64,000 nt of DNA from an uncultured Veillonella sp. (lineage in GTDB: Bacteria > Bacillota > Negativicutes > Veillonellales > Veillonellaceae), in contig UQVF01000003.1 of NCBI GenBank assembly GCA_900544365.1, positions 1 to 64,000 on the forward strand, given 5' to 3'. The position numbers were made by a program, and so were the translations under genes. The notes under the pieces were generated by a model. It saw only the letters and a program-made list of their open reading frames with translations, was not told the DNA's origin and did no database searches. Of the stretch, positions 35,691 to 44,449 are shown piece by piece. The stretch's first letter is position 1. Each line of letters opens with the position of its first letter.

Positions 35691-35921
35691 ATGGATTACA
35701 TACTACAAGCTGTGGTAGCCGTTGTTGTAGCCTGGGTGATTATCAAAGTAGCTTGGTTCACCATTAAACGAGTGGCGATAAACGTCTTTTTAGGTATGCT
35801 TACCTATGCAGTGGCTACAGAAGTACTTCATGTTCCTTTAGATATGAATATTATGTTGTGGGCATTAACAGCTGTGTTAGGGCCTATACCAGTGCTAGGT
35901 TTAGCGTACTTTCATTGGTAA
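35691..35921 (+). CDS. bofA: BofA-family membrane protein
   Basis: A 76-residue protein with two membrane segments (about 4-22 and 50-72) and a Pro/Gly-rich end (GPIPVLGLAYFHW). Its position directly after recR and its size match BofA (pro-sigma-K processing inhibitor), which in Bacillus restrains the SpoIVFB protease during sporulation. No sporulation genes are seen here, and most Negativicutes of this type do not sporulate, so it is either a relic or has another role, such as controlling a membrane protease. Sequence similarity is modest; context carries much of the call. Confidence 0.7.
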   Translation: MDYILQAVVAVVVAWVIIKVAWFTIKRVAINVFLGMLTYAVATEVLHVPLDMNIMLWALTAVLGPIPVLGLAYFHW

Positions 35922-35935
35922 GATAAGGAGCAACT

Positions 35936-38590
35936 ATGCAATCAAATACTGTTGTGCTTAATGAAATTCAACAACAAGTTGTACAGGAATTAGATAGAAA
36001 TATGGTATTGCTGGCTTCTGCAGGAACGGGAAAAACAAATACATTGTCTTATCGTGTGGCACATATCTTGGAAACGGGACGTGCTACTGGTGATCAAATT
36101 TTGTGCCTTACATTTACGAATAAAGCTTGTCGTGAAATGAAAGAGCGCATGGTTACCATTGTAGGGCAAGAGGCGCAAGCTGTGAAAGTATCTACATTTC
36201 ACAGCTTTTGTTATACCATTTTGCAAGAAGAAGCAAAATTACAAGAAGATTTATTTAAAGAATTTCTCATCTTTGACGAAGAAGATGCAGAAGAATTATT
36301 AAGTGAATTTTTGCCGGATCTTGTGAAAGCCTATAGTGAAGAACACTATATTATGTCTCCTAGAATCTATGCATATACGATTAGACAAGTCATCAGTGCA
36401 GTGAAAGAGTATCGCTCTAAGTATCAATATTATTCTTCTGATATAGCCAACGATTACAGGCGTACGATGGAACGAATGAAACGGGAGCAGTCTGTATGGT
36501 ACAATATTATGTCACAGGAGACGGCTGTATTTTTAGAAGAAACAGGGCTACAAGTATTAATGGAATATGAGTGCCGTTTACGGAATCTTAATGGTTTGGA
36601 TTTTGCTGATTTGATTACTCGTGTTCATCAGATTTTTCAGCGACCAGAAGTAGCTAATCGTTGGCGCCAGCGCTATTCCTATATTGCGGTGGATGAAATG
36701 CAAGACACTAGTGAATTAGAGTATGAAGTGATGAATACTATGTGGAAGGGTAACCATATTTTGCTGTGTGGAGATTACTTTCAAACCATTTATGAATGGA
36801 GGGGCTCTAATCCAATCACATTAATCGATCGATATCGGAGAGATTATAACCCGTTAGAATTGGTGTTTGATACAAATTATCGGTCTAATCAGATGCTATT
36901 TAAGGGCGCTTTTTCCATGCTGAAAAATATGTTCCCTCAACGGGTAGGAGCGTTATATCAAAAAGAACCGAAAGCCATAGCCACGCAAGAGGGGCAGCCT
37001 ATTTCTATATTTATTGCAGAAGATGCTTACGATGAGGCTAGGTATATTTTTCAGTCTATCCAACGCTTACGAACTGGAGAAGAGATGCCTCCTGTAGGGA
37101 TTTTAGTGCGCACCAATAAGCAGGCTATACAATTGAGTAATCAGTTTAAACGATGTAACCAGTCATTGCCAGAAGAGGGAAAATTGAAATTTATTTTGGC
37201 AGATGAACTGAAATTTTTCCGGCGCTTAGAAATTAAGGATGTGCTGGCATTTTTTAAATGCTTAGTGAATCCTTGGGATTTGATGAGTACAAAACGGATT
37301 ATCAGAACCTTTGTCAAAGGTATTGGTGATAAGCGTATGGAGGAATTAGAAAGTACAGAAGTGAGAAAGACTGGTTTACGCATCACCGATTTTATGAGTA
37401 CAAAAATCTTTACACGAGAGCCTTATGAACAATTAGAAAAAGGGTTAGTAGCTAAAGACATCGTTGTATTTGATGTGGAAACGACGGGTGTAAATATCAT
37501 GGAAGATCGCATTGTGCAGATGGCAACCATCCGTATTGATGAGAACGGCAATACAATTGATACTTTCGAACAATTCATTAATCCCGGCGTACCTGTAGGT
37601 GATTCAGAATTAGTACATGGTTTTAGTGATGCGCACTTACAAGAAGTTGGAGGTGATGCACAAACAGTATTGGAAGCATTCAGACAGTTTGCTGATGGGG
37701 CCATAATTGTAGGACATAATGTACAATATGATATGGGGATATTGGAGCAAGAGTGTAGCCGTCATAGTGTAGCTATGCCAAGGGTACAAGCCATTTATGA
37801 TACCCTAGATATATATCGCCGATTCTATCCTAATTTACCAAACCACAAATTAGAATTTTTAAGTGGATACTTCCCGATTGGTCATCAGTCTACGCATAAT
37901 GCGATGGATGATATTATAGCGACAGGTAAATTATTGATCTATGCCATGAAAGAAAATATCCTTCCTACAAAAGCACAGCGTATGGCATTTGTAAATAAGT
38001 ATAGAGATATATTCGCTAATATTGCTGCCTCTATGGATACTTTGCGAAGTAAGTGGATTACAAGCAAACCTACAGATATTCTTACTTGTATTATGAAGGA
38101 TATGGGAGTAGTGGCACATTATGAGAAGAAGGTAAAAGAAGATCCCACAGGAGAACGTAGATTATCTAGTATTCGCGAACTATATCGGATCATGAAAGAA
38201 TTAGAAGAGGAACATCCACACTATGTAGGTCGTGATGGTGTGAAAGCGATACTAGAAATGTCAGCCCTTCACTCAGGAGAGGGCATGTTCCGACGAAAAG
38301 GAGATAGTCGTATCCCAATAATAACGGTCCATCAAGCTAAAGGCAGTGAATTTGAACATGTCTTTATTGCTAGTGCTCATGATGGAGGGTTTCCTTTCTA
38401 TTATGCTATTGAGGATGGCAAACTGGAAGAAGAGAAACGTATTTTCTATGTGGCATTAACCCGTGCTAAGGAACATTTGACTATTACTTATGCAAAGTTC
38501 AATAAGCATGGGTATCGGCAGCAAGCAAGTCGATTCCTGGCATCTATTCCACCTGAGTATGCAGTATTAGTACCATTCAGTCGATGGTAG
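35936..38590 (+). CDS. UvrD/Rep-type helicase with inserted DEDDh (DnaQ-like) exonuclease
   Basis: An 884-residue fusion. The helicase begins with LLASAGTGKTNT (Walker A, K33), has VDEMQDTSE (motif II, about residues 251-259) and a UvrD motif IV-like FDTNYRSN. Motifs V and VI reappear near the end as TVHQAKGSEFEHVFIA and YVALTRAKEHL. Between them, about residues 508-680, is a complete DnaQ-like exonuclease: D513 and E515 (FDVETTG), D599 (HNVQYD) and H654/D659 (HNAMDD). The exonuclease therefore interrupts the helicase rather than being appended. The likely role is 3'-end trimming coupled to unwinding in repair or replication restart. It lies 14 bp after bofA. Confidence 0.88.
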   Translation: MQSNTVVLNEIQQQVVQELDRNMVLLASAGTGKTNTLSYRVAHILETGRATGDQILCLTFTNKACREMKERMVTIVGQEAQAVKVSTFHSFCYTILQEEAKLQEDLFKEFLIFDEEDAEELLSEFLPDLVKAYSEEHYIMSPRIYAYTIRQVISAVKEYRSKYQYYSSDIANDYRRTMERMKREQSVWYNIMSQETAVFLEETGLQVLMEYECRLRNLNGLDFADLITRVHQIFQRPEVANRWRQRYSYIAVDEMQDTSELEYEVMNTMWKGNHILLCGDYFQTIYEWRGSNPITLIDRYRRDYNPLELVFDTNYRSNQMLFKGAFSMLKNMFPQRVGALYQKEPKAIATQEGQPISIFIAEDAYDEARYIFQSIQRLRTGEEMPPVGILVRTNKQAIQLSNQFKRCNQSLPEEGKLKFILADELKFFRRLEIKDVLAFFKCLVNPWDLMSTKRIIRTFVKGIGDKRMEELESTEVRKTGLRITDFMSTKIFTREPYEQLEKGLVAKDIVVFDVETTGVNIMEDRIVQMATIRIDENGNTIDTFEQFINPGVPVGDSELVHGFSDAHLQEVGGDAQTVLEAFRQFADGAIIVGHNVQYDMGILEQECSRHSVAMPRVQAIYDTLDIYRRFYPNLPNHKLEFLSGYFPIGHQSTHNAMDDIIATGKLLIYAMKENILPTKAQRMAFVNKYRDIFANIAASMDTLRSKWITSKPTDILTCIMKDMGVVAHYEKKVKEDPTGERRLSSIRELYRIMKELEEEHPHYVGRDGVKAILEMSALHSGEGMFRRKGDSRIPIITVHQAKGSEFEHVFIASAHDGGFPFYYAIEDGKLEEEKRIFYVALTRAKEHLTITYAKFNKHGYRQQASRFLASIPPEYAVLVPFSRW

Positions 38591-38634
38591 GGAATTTATA
38601 GGAGGCTCTCTACCCTAATGTTTTCAATCTATGC

Positions 38635-38778
38635 TATAATAGAGTGTAAATAGCTATGCGTAAAACGCCTATTTGCGAAGGTAATACTAATAATGGAAGA
38701 ACTTTCAGAATGAGAGCTTTCACGGTAGAAGGCAATTATAAATATAGAAAGTTCTATGATGTAATGGAGGCAATTCAT
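38635..38778 (+). promoter_or_regulatory. purA promoter and leader with competing stems
   Basis: An extended -10 (TGC then TATAAT, 38635-38640) gives a leader of about 130 nt. AGAACTTTC (38698-38706) and the near-copy AGAGCTTTC (38713-38721) can each pair with GAAAGTTCT (38747-38755), just upstream of the GGAGG site. The frame through the leader is open, but no ribosome-binding site supports an earlier start. Confidence 0.4.
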
Positions 38779-40077
38779 ATGGGAACCAATGTAGCAACAA
38801 GTATGGTAATTGGCACACAATGGGGCGATGAAGGTAAAGGTAAAATCGTTGATTATTTATCTGAACGCGCTGATGTGGTAGTACGTAGCCAAGGTGGTAA
38901 TAATGCAGGTCATACTGTAGTAGTAGAGGGCAAATCTTTCGCATTGCGTTTATTGCCTAGCGGCATTCTTTACGATAATAAAATGAATATTATTGGTACT
39001 GGTGTCGTTGTGGATCCTAAAGTATTGTTAGAAGAAATTGCAAACCTTGAAAAAGAAGGAAAAAGTGCAAAATCCTTATATATTTCTGACCGTGCTCATG
39101 TGATTTTACCGTATCATAATCGCTTGGATGAAGCGGAAGAATCTGTGAAAGGGGATGCTAAAATCGGTACTACAAAAAATGGTATCGGTCCATGCTATGC
39201 AGATAAAGTAAATCGTATTGGTATCCGTATTTGCGATTTAATGGATCCAGTTGTATTTGAAAAGAAACTTAAATTCAACGTAGAACTAAAAAATAAAATG
39301 TTAACAGCAGTATATGGTTTTGAGCCAGTTAATTTTGAAGAAATCCTAAAGGATTACTTAGGTTATGCTGAACAATTGCGCCCATATGTAAAAGATACAA
39401 ACTTTGCCGTTATCGATGCTATTAAAGAGGGTAAGAAAGTATTGTTTGAAGGAGCGCAAGCAACTATGCTTGACCTTGATCATGGTACATATCCATTCGT
39501 AACAAGTTCCCATCCGGTAGCAGGTGGTGCATCTGTTGGCGCTGGTGTAGGTCCTAACTACTTAAAAAATATTTTTGGTGTAGTAAAAGCCTACTCTACT
39601 CGTGTTGGTGAAGGGCCATTCCCATCTGAATTATTAGATGAAACTGGTGAATACCTTCGTCAAACAGGTCATGAGTTTGGCACTGTTACAGGCCGATCTC
39701 GTCGTTGTGGTTGGTTAGACTTATCTGTTGTGACCTACGGAGCAGCTTTGAATAGCTTGGACTATTTGGCTATCACTCGTCTTGATATTTTAGATGGATT
39801 AGATGAAGTGAAAATCTGTGTAGGCTATACCCGTAATGGTGAGCCTGTACAGGGATTCCCAGCTAGCTTAGATGTATTAGCAGAATGTGAACCAGTATAT
39901 GAAACATTCCCAGGTTGGAAAACAGATATTTCAGGTATCCGTAAGTACGAAGAATTACCGGAAGCTGCACGTCGTTATGTAGAACGTATTGCAGAAGTAA
40001 CCGGTGTAGAAGTAGGTATTGTTTCCGTAGGTCCTGGTCGTGATCAAACGATTGACTTAGTGAATGTATTTGCTTAA
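38779..40077 (+). CDS. purA: Adenylosuccinate synthetase
   Basis: A 432-residue GTP-dependent enzyme that joins IMP and aspartate on the way to AMP. The P-loop IGTQWGDEGKGKIVDYL (residues 11-27) includes the catalytic Asp, and the GNNAGHTV motif contains the catalytic His. The C-terminal GVEVGIVSVGPGRDQTI motif is also present. The start at 38779 is chosen because GGAGG lies 8 nt upstream; the open frame extending to 38656 has no such site. It stands alone and ends in a perfect terminator. Confidence 0.97.
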   Translation: MGTNVATSMVIGTQWGDEGKGKIVDYLSERADVVVRSQGGNNAGHTVVVEGKSFALRLLPSGILYDNKMNIIGTGVVVDPKVLLEEIANLEKEGKSAKSLYISDRAHVILPYHNRLDEAEESVKGDAKIGTTKNGIGPCYADKVNRIGIRICDLMDPVVFEKKLKFNVELKNKMLTAVYGFEPVNFEEILKDYLGYAEQLRPYVKDTNFAVIDAIKEGKKVLFEGAQATMLDLDHGTYPFVTSSHPVAGGASVGAGVGPNYLKNIFGVVKAYSTRVGEGPFPSELLDETGEYLRQTGHEFGTVTGRSRRCGWLDLSVVTYGAALNSLDYLAITRLDILDGLDEVKICVGYTRNGEPVQGFPASLDVLAECEPVYETFPGWKTDISGIRKYEELPEAARRYVERIAEVTGVEVGIVSVGPGRDQTIDLVNVFA

Positions 40078-40087
40078 TTATATTATG

Positions 40088-40114
40088 AAAAAGACCCTAT
40101 ATAGGGTCTTTTTT
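40088..40114 (+). terminator. Terminator after purA
   Basis: A perfect inverted repeat (AAAAAGACCC to GGGTCTTTTT) with a TATATA loop is followed by more T. Confidence 0.93.
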
Positions 40115-40629
40115 ATATTGTGGCAAAAATAACGGTAGACTATGCAAAAAATGCAAGAATAAAGAAAAAATGATTATCTTGATAATAAAGAATTGTTGTA
40201 ATATAAAAAAACTAAGAATAAAAATTAATTAAATCTTGTATTGGTGGACAATTTATTAATAAATATTCGTAAGATGTAATACATATTGAGACATATTATC
40301 AATATAAGATGTCAAGATATTAAAATATGATTACTATCTTATGAAATGTAATGTTAGCTTTGCACATCTAAATAAATGGGAATGTAAATGCATTTTTTAA
40401 GATGAAATAAAAAATAATATTCTATAGGATATAATACGTTAGCGGTTTAACAGGATAAAATATAACAAATTGCTATAATAGAAATAGTTAATTAAGGTTG
40501 AATTAAATTGTCATTCGGTGTAAGATTAGTACGAAACGGCTACTGTATATTTTTATATCCATAGCTACCATGTCGACAATGGTTTTCAATAATTATGTCT
40601 ATTCATAGTATGCAATAGGAGGCTTTATT
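40115..40629 (+). promoter_or_regulatory. AT-rich region and leader of the decarboxylase gene
   Basis: No gene of normal size lies in 40115-40470. An extended -10 (TGC then TATAAT, 40474-40479) gives a leader of about 145 nt. The leader holds an 18-codon frame at 40508-40564 (TTG start, ending Tyr-Pro-stop) with a weak AAGG site 10 nt upstream, then an ACCAT/ATGGT dyad (about 40567-40583) followed by TTTT. This could be a regulatory leader peptide, but the evidence is thin. Confidence 0.35.
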
Positions 40630-42810
40630 ATGAATCACTTACACATTGCGTTCTCTCATGATGCATTACAAGATTTTGAAGATTCTATGACTCGTTTTGC
40701 AGTGACATTAGATGAAACTGATTTTTCTGATGTAGCTGCAATTGTGATTACTGATGCAGATCATGAAGAGGTACTAAGCAATCCATTGATTGAAGCTCTT
40801 CGTATTCCTGTATTCTTAGTGAAAAAAGATGCGAACTCCACTATTAAACCTGAATTTGTAGGCAAGATTACTCGCGTAATCGATGCTAATGAAGTGAATT
40901 ACGAATTATATGTAAAACAAATTGAAGCGGCAGCTAAAAAATATGAAGAAGATATGTTGCCTCCATTCTTCCGTGCATTGGCAGATTACGTAGAAGATGG
41001 TAACTCTCAATTTGACTGCCCAGGTCATCAAGGGGGACAATTCTTTGCTCGTCATCCAGCGGGACGTGCATTCTATAATTTCTATGGTGAAAACTTATTC
41101 CGTAGTGACCTTTGTAATGCAGACGTTAAATTAGGTGACTTATTGATTCACGAAGGACCAGCTTGTGATGCACAGCAACATGCAGCGCAAGTATATAATG
41201 CTGATAAAACGTATTTTGTATTAAATGGTACATCCTCTGCTAATAAAATGGTGTTAAATGCACTATTAGCCCCTGGAGATGTTGTTTTATATGATCGCAA
41301 TAACCATAAATCTATCTCCCATGGCGCATTAGTACAAGCTGGTGCCACTCCTGTATACTTAGAAACCGCTCGTAACCCATTCGGTTCTATTGGCGGTATT
41401 TTGGAACATTGTTTCAATGAAGAATATATCCGTAAATTAGTAGCAGAGCAAGATCCTGAAAAAGCAAAAGCTGAACGCCCTATTCGTTTGGCGGTGATTC
41501 AATTAGGTACATATGACGGAACTATCTATAATGCTCGTCAAGTAGTCGATAAAATTGGTCATTTATGTGACTATATCTTGTTTGACTCTGCGTGGGTTGG
41601 TTATGAACAATTTATTCCGATGATGAAAGATTGCAGTCCATTATTATTAGAACTAGGTCCTAATGATCCTGGTATTTTGGTTACACAATCTGTTCATAAA
41701 CAACAAGCTGGTTTCTCTCAAACATCTCAAGTACATAAAAAAGACTCTCACATTAAAGGGCAAGATCGCTATGTAAATCATAAACGTTTGAACAACGCAT
41801 TTATGATGCATGCTTCTACATCTCCATTCTATCCATTATTTGCAGCTCTTGATATTAATGCGAAAATGCATGAAGGAGAAGCAGGTAAATTATTGTGGAA
41901 AGATTGTGTAGAAACAGTTATTGATGCTCGTAAAGCAGTCCTTAAAAATTGTAAATACCTTCGTCCATTAGTACCACCAGTTGTAAATGGTAAAAAATGG
42001 GAAGATGGAAATACGGCTGAAATGGCGCAAGATGTTAAGTACTTCGCCTTTGAACCAGGTGCGAAATGGCACTCTTTTGAAGGATATGGTGAAGGACAAT
42101 ACTTCATTGATCCATGTAAATTCCAATTGATTACACCAGGTATCAATGTAGAAACTGGAGAGTATGAAGAGTTCGGTATCCATGCTAATATCTTGGCTAA
42201 CTATCTTCGTGAACATGGTATCATCCCAGAAAAATGTGACTTGAACACAATTCTATTCTTGATGACTCCAGCAGAATCCAAAACAAAAATGGATGACTTG
42301 GTAGCACAATTAGTTCGTTTCGAACAATTAATTGAACAAGATGCACCAATGCAAGATGTATTGCCATCCATTTACTATAACAATATTGATAAATATAAAG
42401 GCTATACAATTCGTCGCCTATGCCAAGAAATGCATGATTTCTACAAAGATCGTAATGTAAGCGAACTTCAAAAGAAATTATTCTTACACGAATACTTGCC
42501 TGAGTATGTAAAAACTCCTCAAGAAGCAAACTTTGATTTTGTGCGTGGACAAGGTGAGTTAGTTCCTTTGACAGAAGCTGTTGGACGTATGGCATTAGAA
42601 GGAGCTCTTCCATATCCTCCAGGAGTACTTTGCGTACAACCAGGTGAAAGATGGTCTGAAACTGCTAGAGACTACTTCTTAGCATTAGAAGAAGGTATCA
42701 ATAAATTACCAGGCTTTGCTCCCGAAATCCAAGGTGTATATATTACAACTCAAGAAGATGGAACTAAAAAAGCCTTTGGTTATGTATTGAAAAAAGAATT
42801 TGATAAATAG
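40630..42810 (+). CDS. speF: Ornithine/lysine/arginine decarboxylase (SpeF-type ornithine decarboxylase)
   Basis: A 726-residue PLP-dependent fold-type-I decarboxylase. An N-terminal receiver-like wing domain (1-110) is followed by the aminotransferase-like core with PLP lysine K357 in SVHKQQAGFSQTSQ and the FDSAWVGYEQF segment holding the PLP-ring Asp. The length and PLP position match bacterial ornithine decarboxylases (about 730 residues, Lys355). It converts ornithine to putrescine and CO2, consuming a proton. A PotE-type antiporter follows, giving the acid-stress/polyamine pair seen in enterics. Lysine as substrate cannot be excluded. Putrescine or cadaverine also decorates Veillonella peptidoglycan (established knowledge). 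Confidence 0.9.
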   Translation: MNHLHIAFSHDALQDFEDSMTRFAVTLDETDFSDVAAIVITDADHEEVLSNPLIEALRIPVFLVKKDANSTIKPEFVGKITRVIDANEVNYELYVKQIEAAAKKYEEDMLPPFFRALADYVEDGNSQFDCPGHQGGQFFARHPAGRAFYNFYGENLFRSDLCNADVKLGDLLIHEGPACDAQQHAAQVYNADKTYFVLNGTSSANKMVLNALLAPGDVVLYDRNNHKSISHGALVQAGATPVYLETARNPFGSIGGILEHCFNEEYIRKLVAEQDPEKAKAERPIRLAVIQLGTYDGTIYNARQVVDKIGHLCDYILFDSAWVGYEQFIPMMKDCSPLLLELGPNDPGILVTQSVHKQQAGFSQTSQVHKKDSHIKGQDRYVNHKRLNNAFMMHASTSPFYPLFAALDINAKMHEGEAGKLLWKDCVETVIDARKAVLKNCKYLRPLVPPVVNGKKWEDGNTAEMAQDVKYFAFEPGAKWHSFEGYGEGQYFIDPCKFQLITPGINVETGEYEEFGIHANILANYLREHGIIPEKCDLNTILFLMTPAESKTKMDDLVAQLVRFEQLIEQDAPMQDVLPSIYYNNIDKYKGYTIRRLCQEMHDFYKDRNVSELQKKLFLHEYLPEYVKTPQEANFDFVRGQGELVPLTEAVGRMALEGALPYPPGVLCVQPGERWSETARDYFLALEEGINKLPGFAPEIQGVYITTQEDGTKKAFGYVLKKEFDK

Positions 42811-42828
42811 TTGTTTATAATGAGGTGA

Positions 42829-42850
42829 AGCTAGGAGCTTGCTCCTAGCT
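42829..42850 (+). terminator. Intergenic hairpin between speF and potE
   Basis: A perfect 10-bp stem (42829-42838 with 42841-42850) has a TT loop but no following T tract. It more likely tunes expression or protects speF mRNA than stops transcription. Confidence 0.55.
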
Positions 42851-42873
42851 AGGCCTTTCTAAGTGAGGTGCCT

Positions 42874-44190
42874 ATGAGCAGCACAAGCGAAAATAAAATG
42901 AGTGTTTTGCAGCTTACTATTTTAACAGCTGTAAATATGATGGGATCCGGCATTATCATGCTTCCAACTAAGTTGGCGCAAGTAGGATCATTGTCAATTG
43001 TATCTTGGTTAATTACAGCCGTAGGTTCTATGGCTCTTGCATATGCCTTTGCAAAAGCAGGTATGTATAGTAAAAAAGGCGGCGGTATGGGTGGCTATTC
43101 CGAATATTCCTTCGGTAAAGCAGGTAACTTTATGGCGAACTATACCTATGGCGTATCCCTTTTAATTGCGAACGTGGCCATTGCTATTTCTGCAGTAGGT
43201 TATGGTGCAACATTCTTAGATGCGAACTTATCTCCGTTTACAACAGCAATGTGGACAATTGCTACATTGTGGTTAGCTACAGTTCTTAACTTTGGCGGTG
43301 CTAGTATCACTGGTCGTGTATCTAGCTTTACTGTATGGGGTGTTATTGGCCCTGTATTTGTTATCTCCACCGTAGGCTGGTACTTCTTCTCTGGCCATTT
43401 GTACATGGAAAACTGGAATGTAAACAACTTGCCGTTTAACGAAGCAGCAACTAACTCCATTGCTATGACATTATGGGCGTTCTTAGGTTTGGAATCAGCA
43501 GCGGCTAATTCTGATGCAGTTGATAACCCTGAAAAAAATGTACCGATTGCCGTACTTGGAGGTACATTAGGGGCAGCAGTTATTTATGTGTTATCTACTA
43601 ATATCATGTTTGGACTTGTACCAGCAAATGATTTAGTAAATAGTTCTGCTCCATTTGGATTAGCATTTGCTAGTATGTTTACACCAACAGTAGGTAAAAT
43701 TGTTATGGGCTTGATGGTTATGTCTTGCTTTGGTTCCCTACTAGGTTGGCAGTTTACAATTGCGAACGTATTCAAACAATCTGCTGATGAAGGTTTATTC
43801 CCTAAATTATTCAGTAAAATCACATCGAAAGATGCTCCAGTTGTAGGTATGGTTACAATTACAATTATTCAATCGTTATTATCTTTGATGACAATGTCTG
43901 AATCATTAAATGCACAATTTGAGGTATTAGTTAACCTTGCGGTTGTTACTAATATTATCCCTTACTTATTATCCATGGCAGCAATTATTGTTATCTTAAA
44001 ATCTGCAGGACGTGGTGGTAGTGAATTAAGTGGAACTACTTTTATTGCCTTTATTGGTTCCTTATATAGCTTGTATGCTTTATATGCATCTGGCTTAGAA
44101 GCAATGACATATGGTTCTATCGTAACATTCATAGGTTGGACTTTATACGGATTCATCTCTGATAAGTTCGATTTAGAAAAACAAGCCTAA
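42874..44190 (+). CDS. potE: Putrescine:ornithine antiporter (PotE-like APC permease)
   Basis: A 438-residue, 12-helix APC transporter with GSGIIMLPTKLAQVG in helix 1 and FLGLESAAANSDAVDNPEKN, as in PotE/CadB. It probably exports putrescine in exchange for ornithine. The start at 42874 is preferred because GAGG lies 5 nt upstream; a GTG at 42868 overlaps that spacing. It follows speF by 63 bp, interrupted by a perfect hairpin. The permease at 17897 is a close paralogue. Confidence 0.88.
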   Translation: MSSTSENKMSVLQLTILTAVNMMGSGIIMLPTKLAQVGSLSIVSWLITAVGSMALAYAFAKAGMYSKKGGGMGGYSEYSFGKAGNFMANYTYGVSLLIANVAIAISAVGYGATFLDANLSPFTTAMWTIATLWLATVLNFGGASITGRVSSFTVWGVIGPVFVISTVGWYFFSGHLYMENWNVNNLPFNEAATNSIAMTLWAFLGLESAAANSDAVDNPEKNVPIAVLGGTLGAAVIYVLSTNIMFGLVPANDLVNSSAPFGLAFASMFTPTVGKIVMGLMVMSCFGSLLGWQFTIANVFKQSADEGLFPKLFSKITSKDAPVVGMVTITIIQSLLSLMTMSESLNAQFEVLVNLAVVTNIIPYLLSMAAIIVILKSAGRGGSELSGTTFIAFIGSLYSLYALYASGLEAMTYGSIVTFIGWTLYGFISDKFDLEKQA

Positions 44191-44266
44191 TTGTATAAAA
44201 TAGTAATAGATGTTTCCTAGATATGGTTAATGGGAGGCAAGAATTACTCATATGATAATTATAAAT

Positions 44267-44298
44267 GGTGTATCATACTTGTATGATACACCGTTTTT
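44267..44298 (+). terminator. Terminator after potE
   Basis: A 12-bp perfect stem (44267-44278 with 44281-44292) has a TT loop and a GTTTTT tail. Confidence 0.92.
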
Positions 44299-44449
44299 AT
44301 ATATACTTGTATATGAATACTTAAAACTGTTTCATAGCGTGTAGACCACACATTATGCCTATAGGCTATAAAATAGTTAATTAGAAGATATTTTATTAAT
44401 ATCCATAGGAGATTGAGCCTGAGGCTCACTAGATTAGATAGGAGTATAT

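Noticed and set aside
38656..38778. A 41-codon N-terminal extension of PurA
   Set aside because: It has no ribosome-binding site and the ATG at 38779 has both a GGAGG and the family N-terminus.
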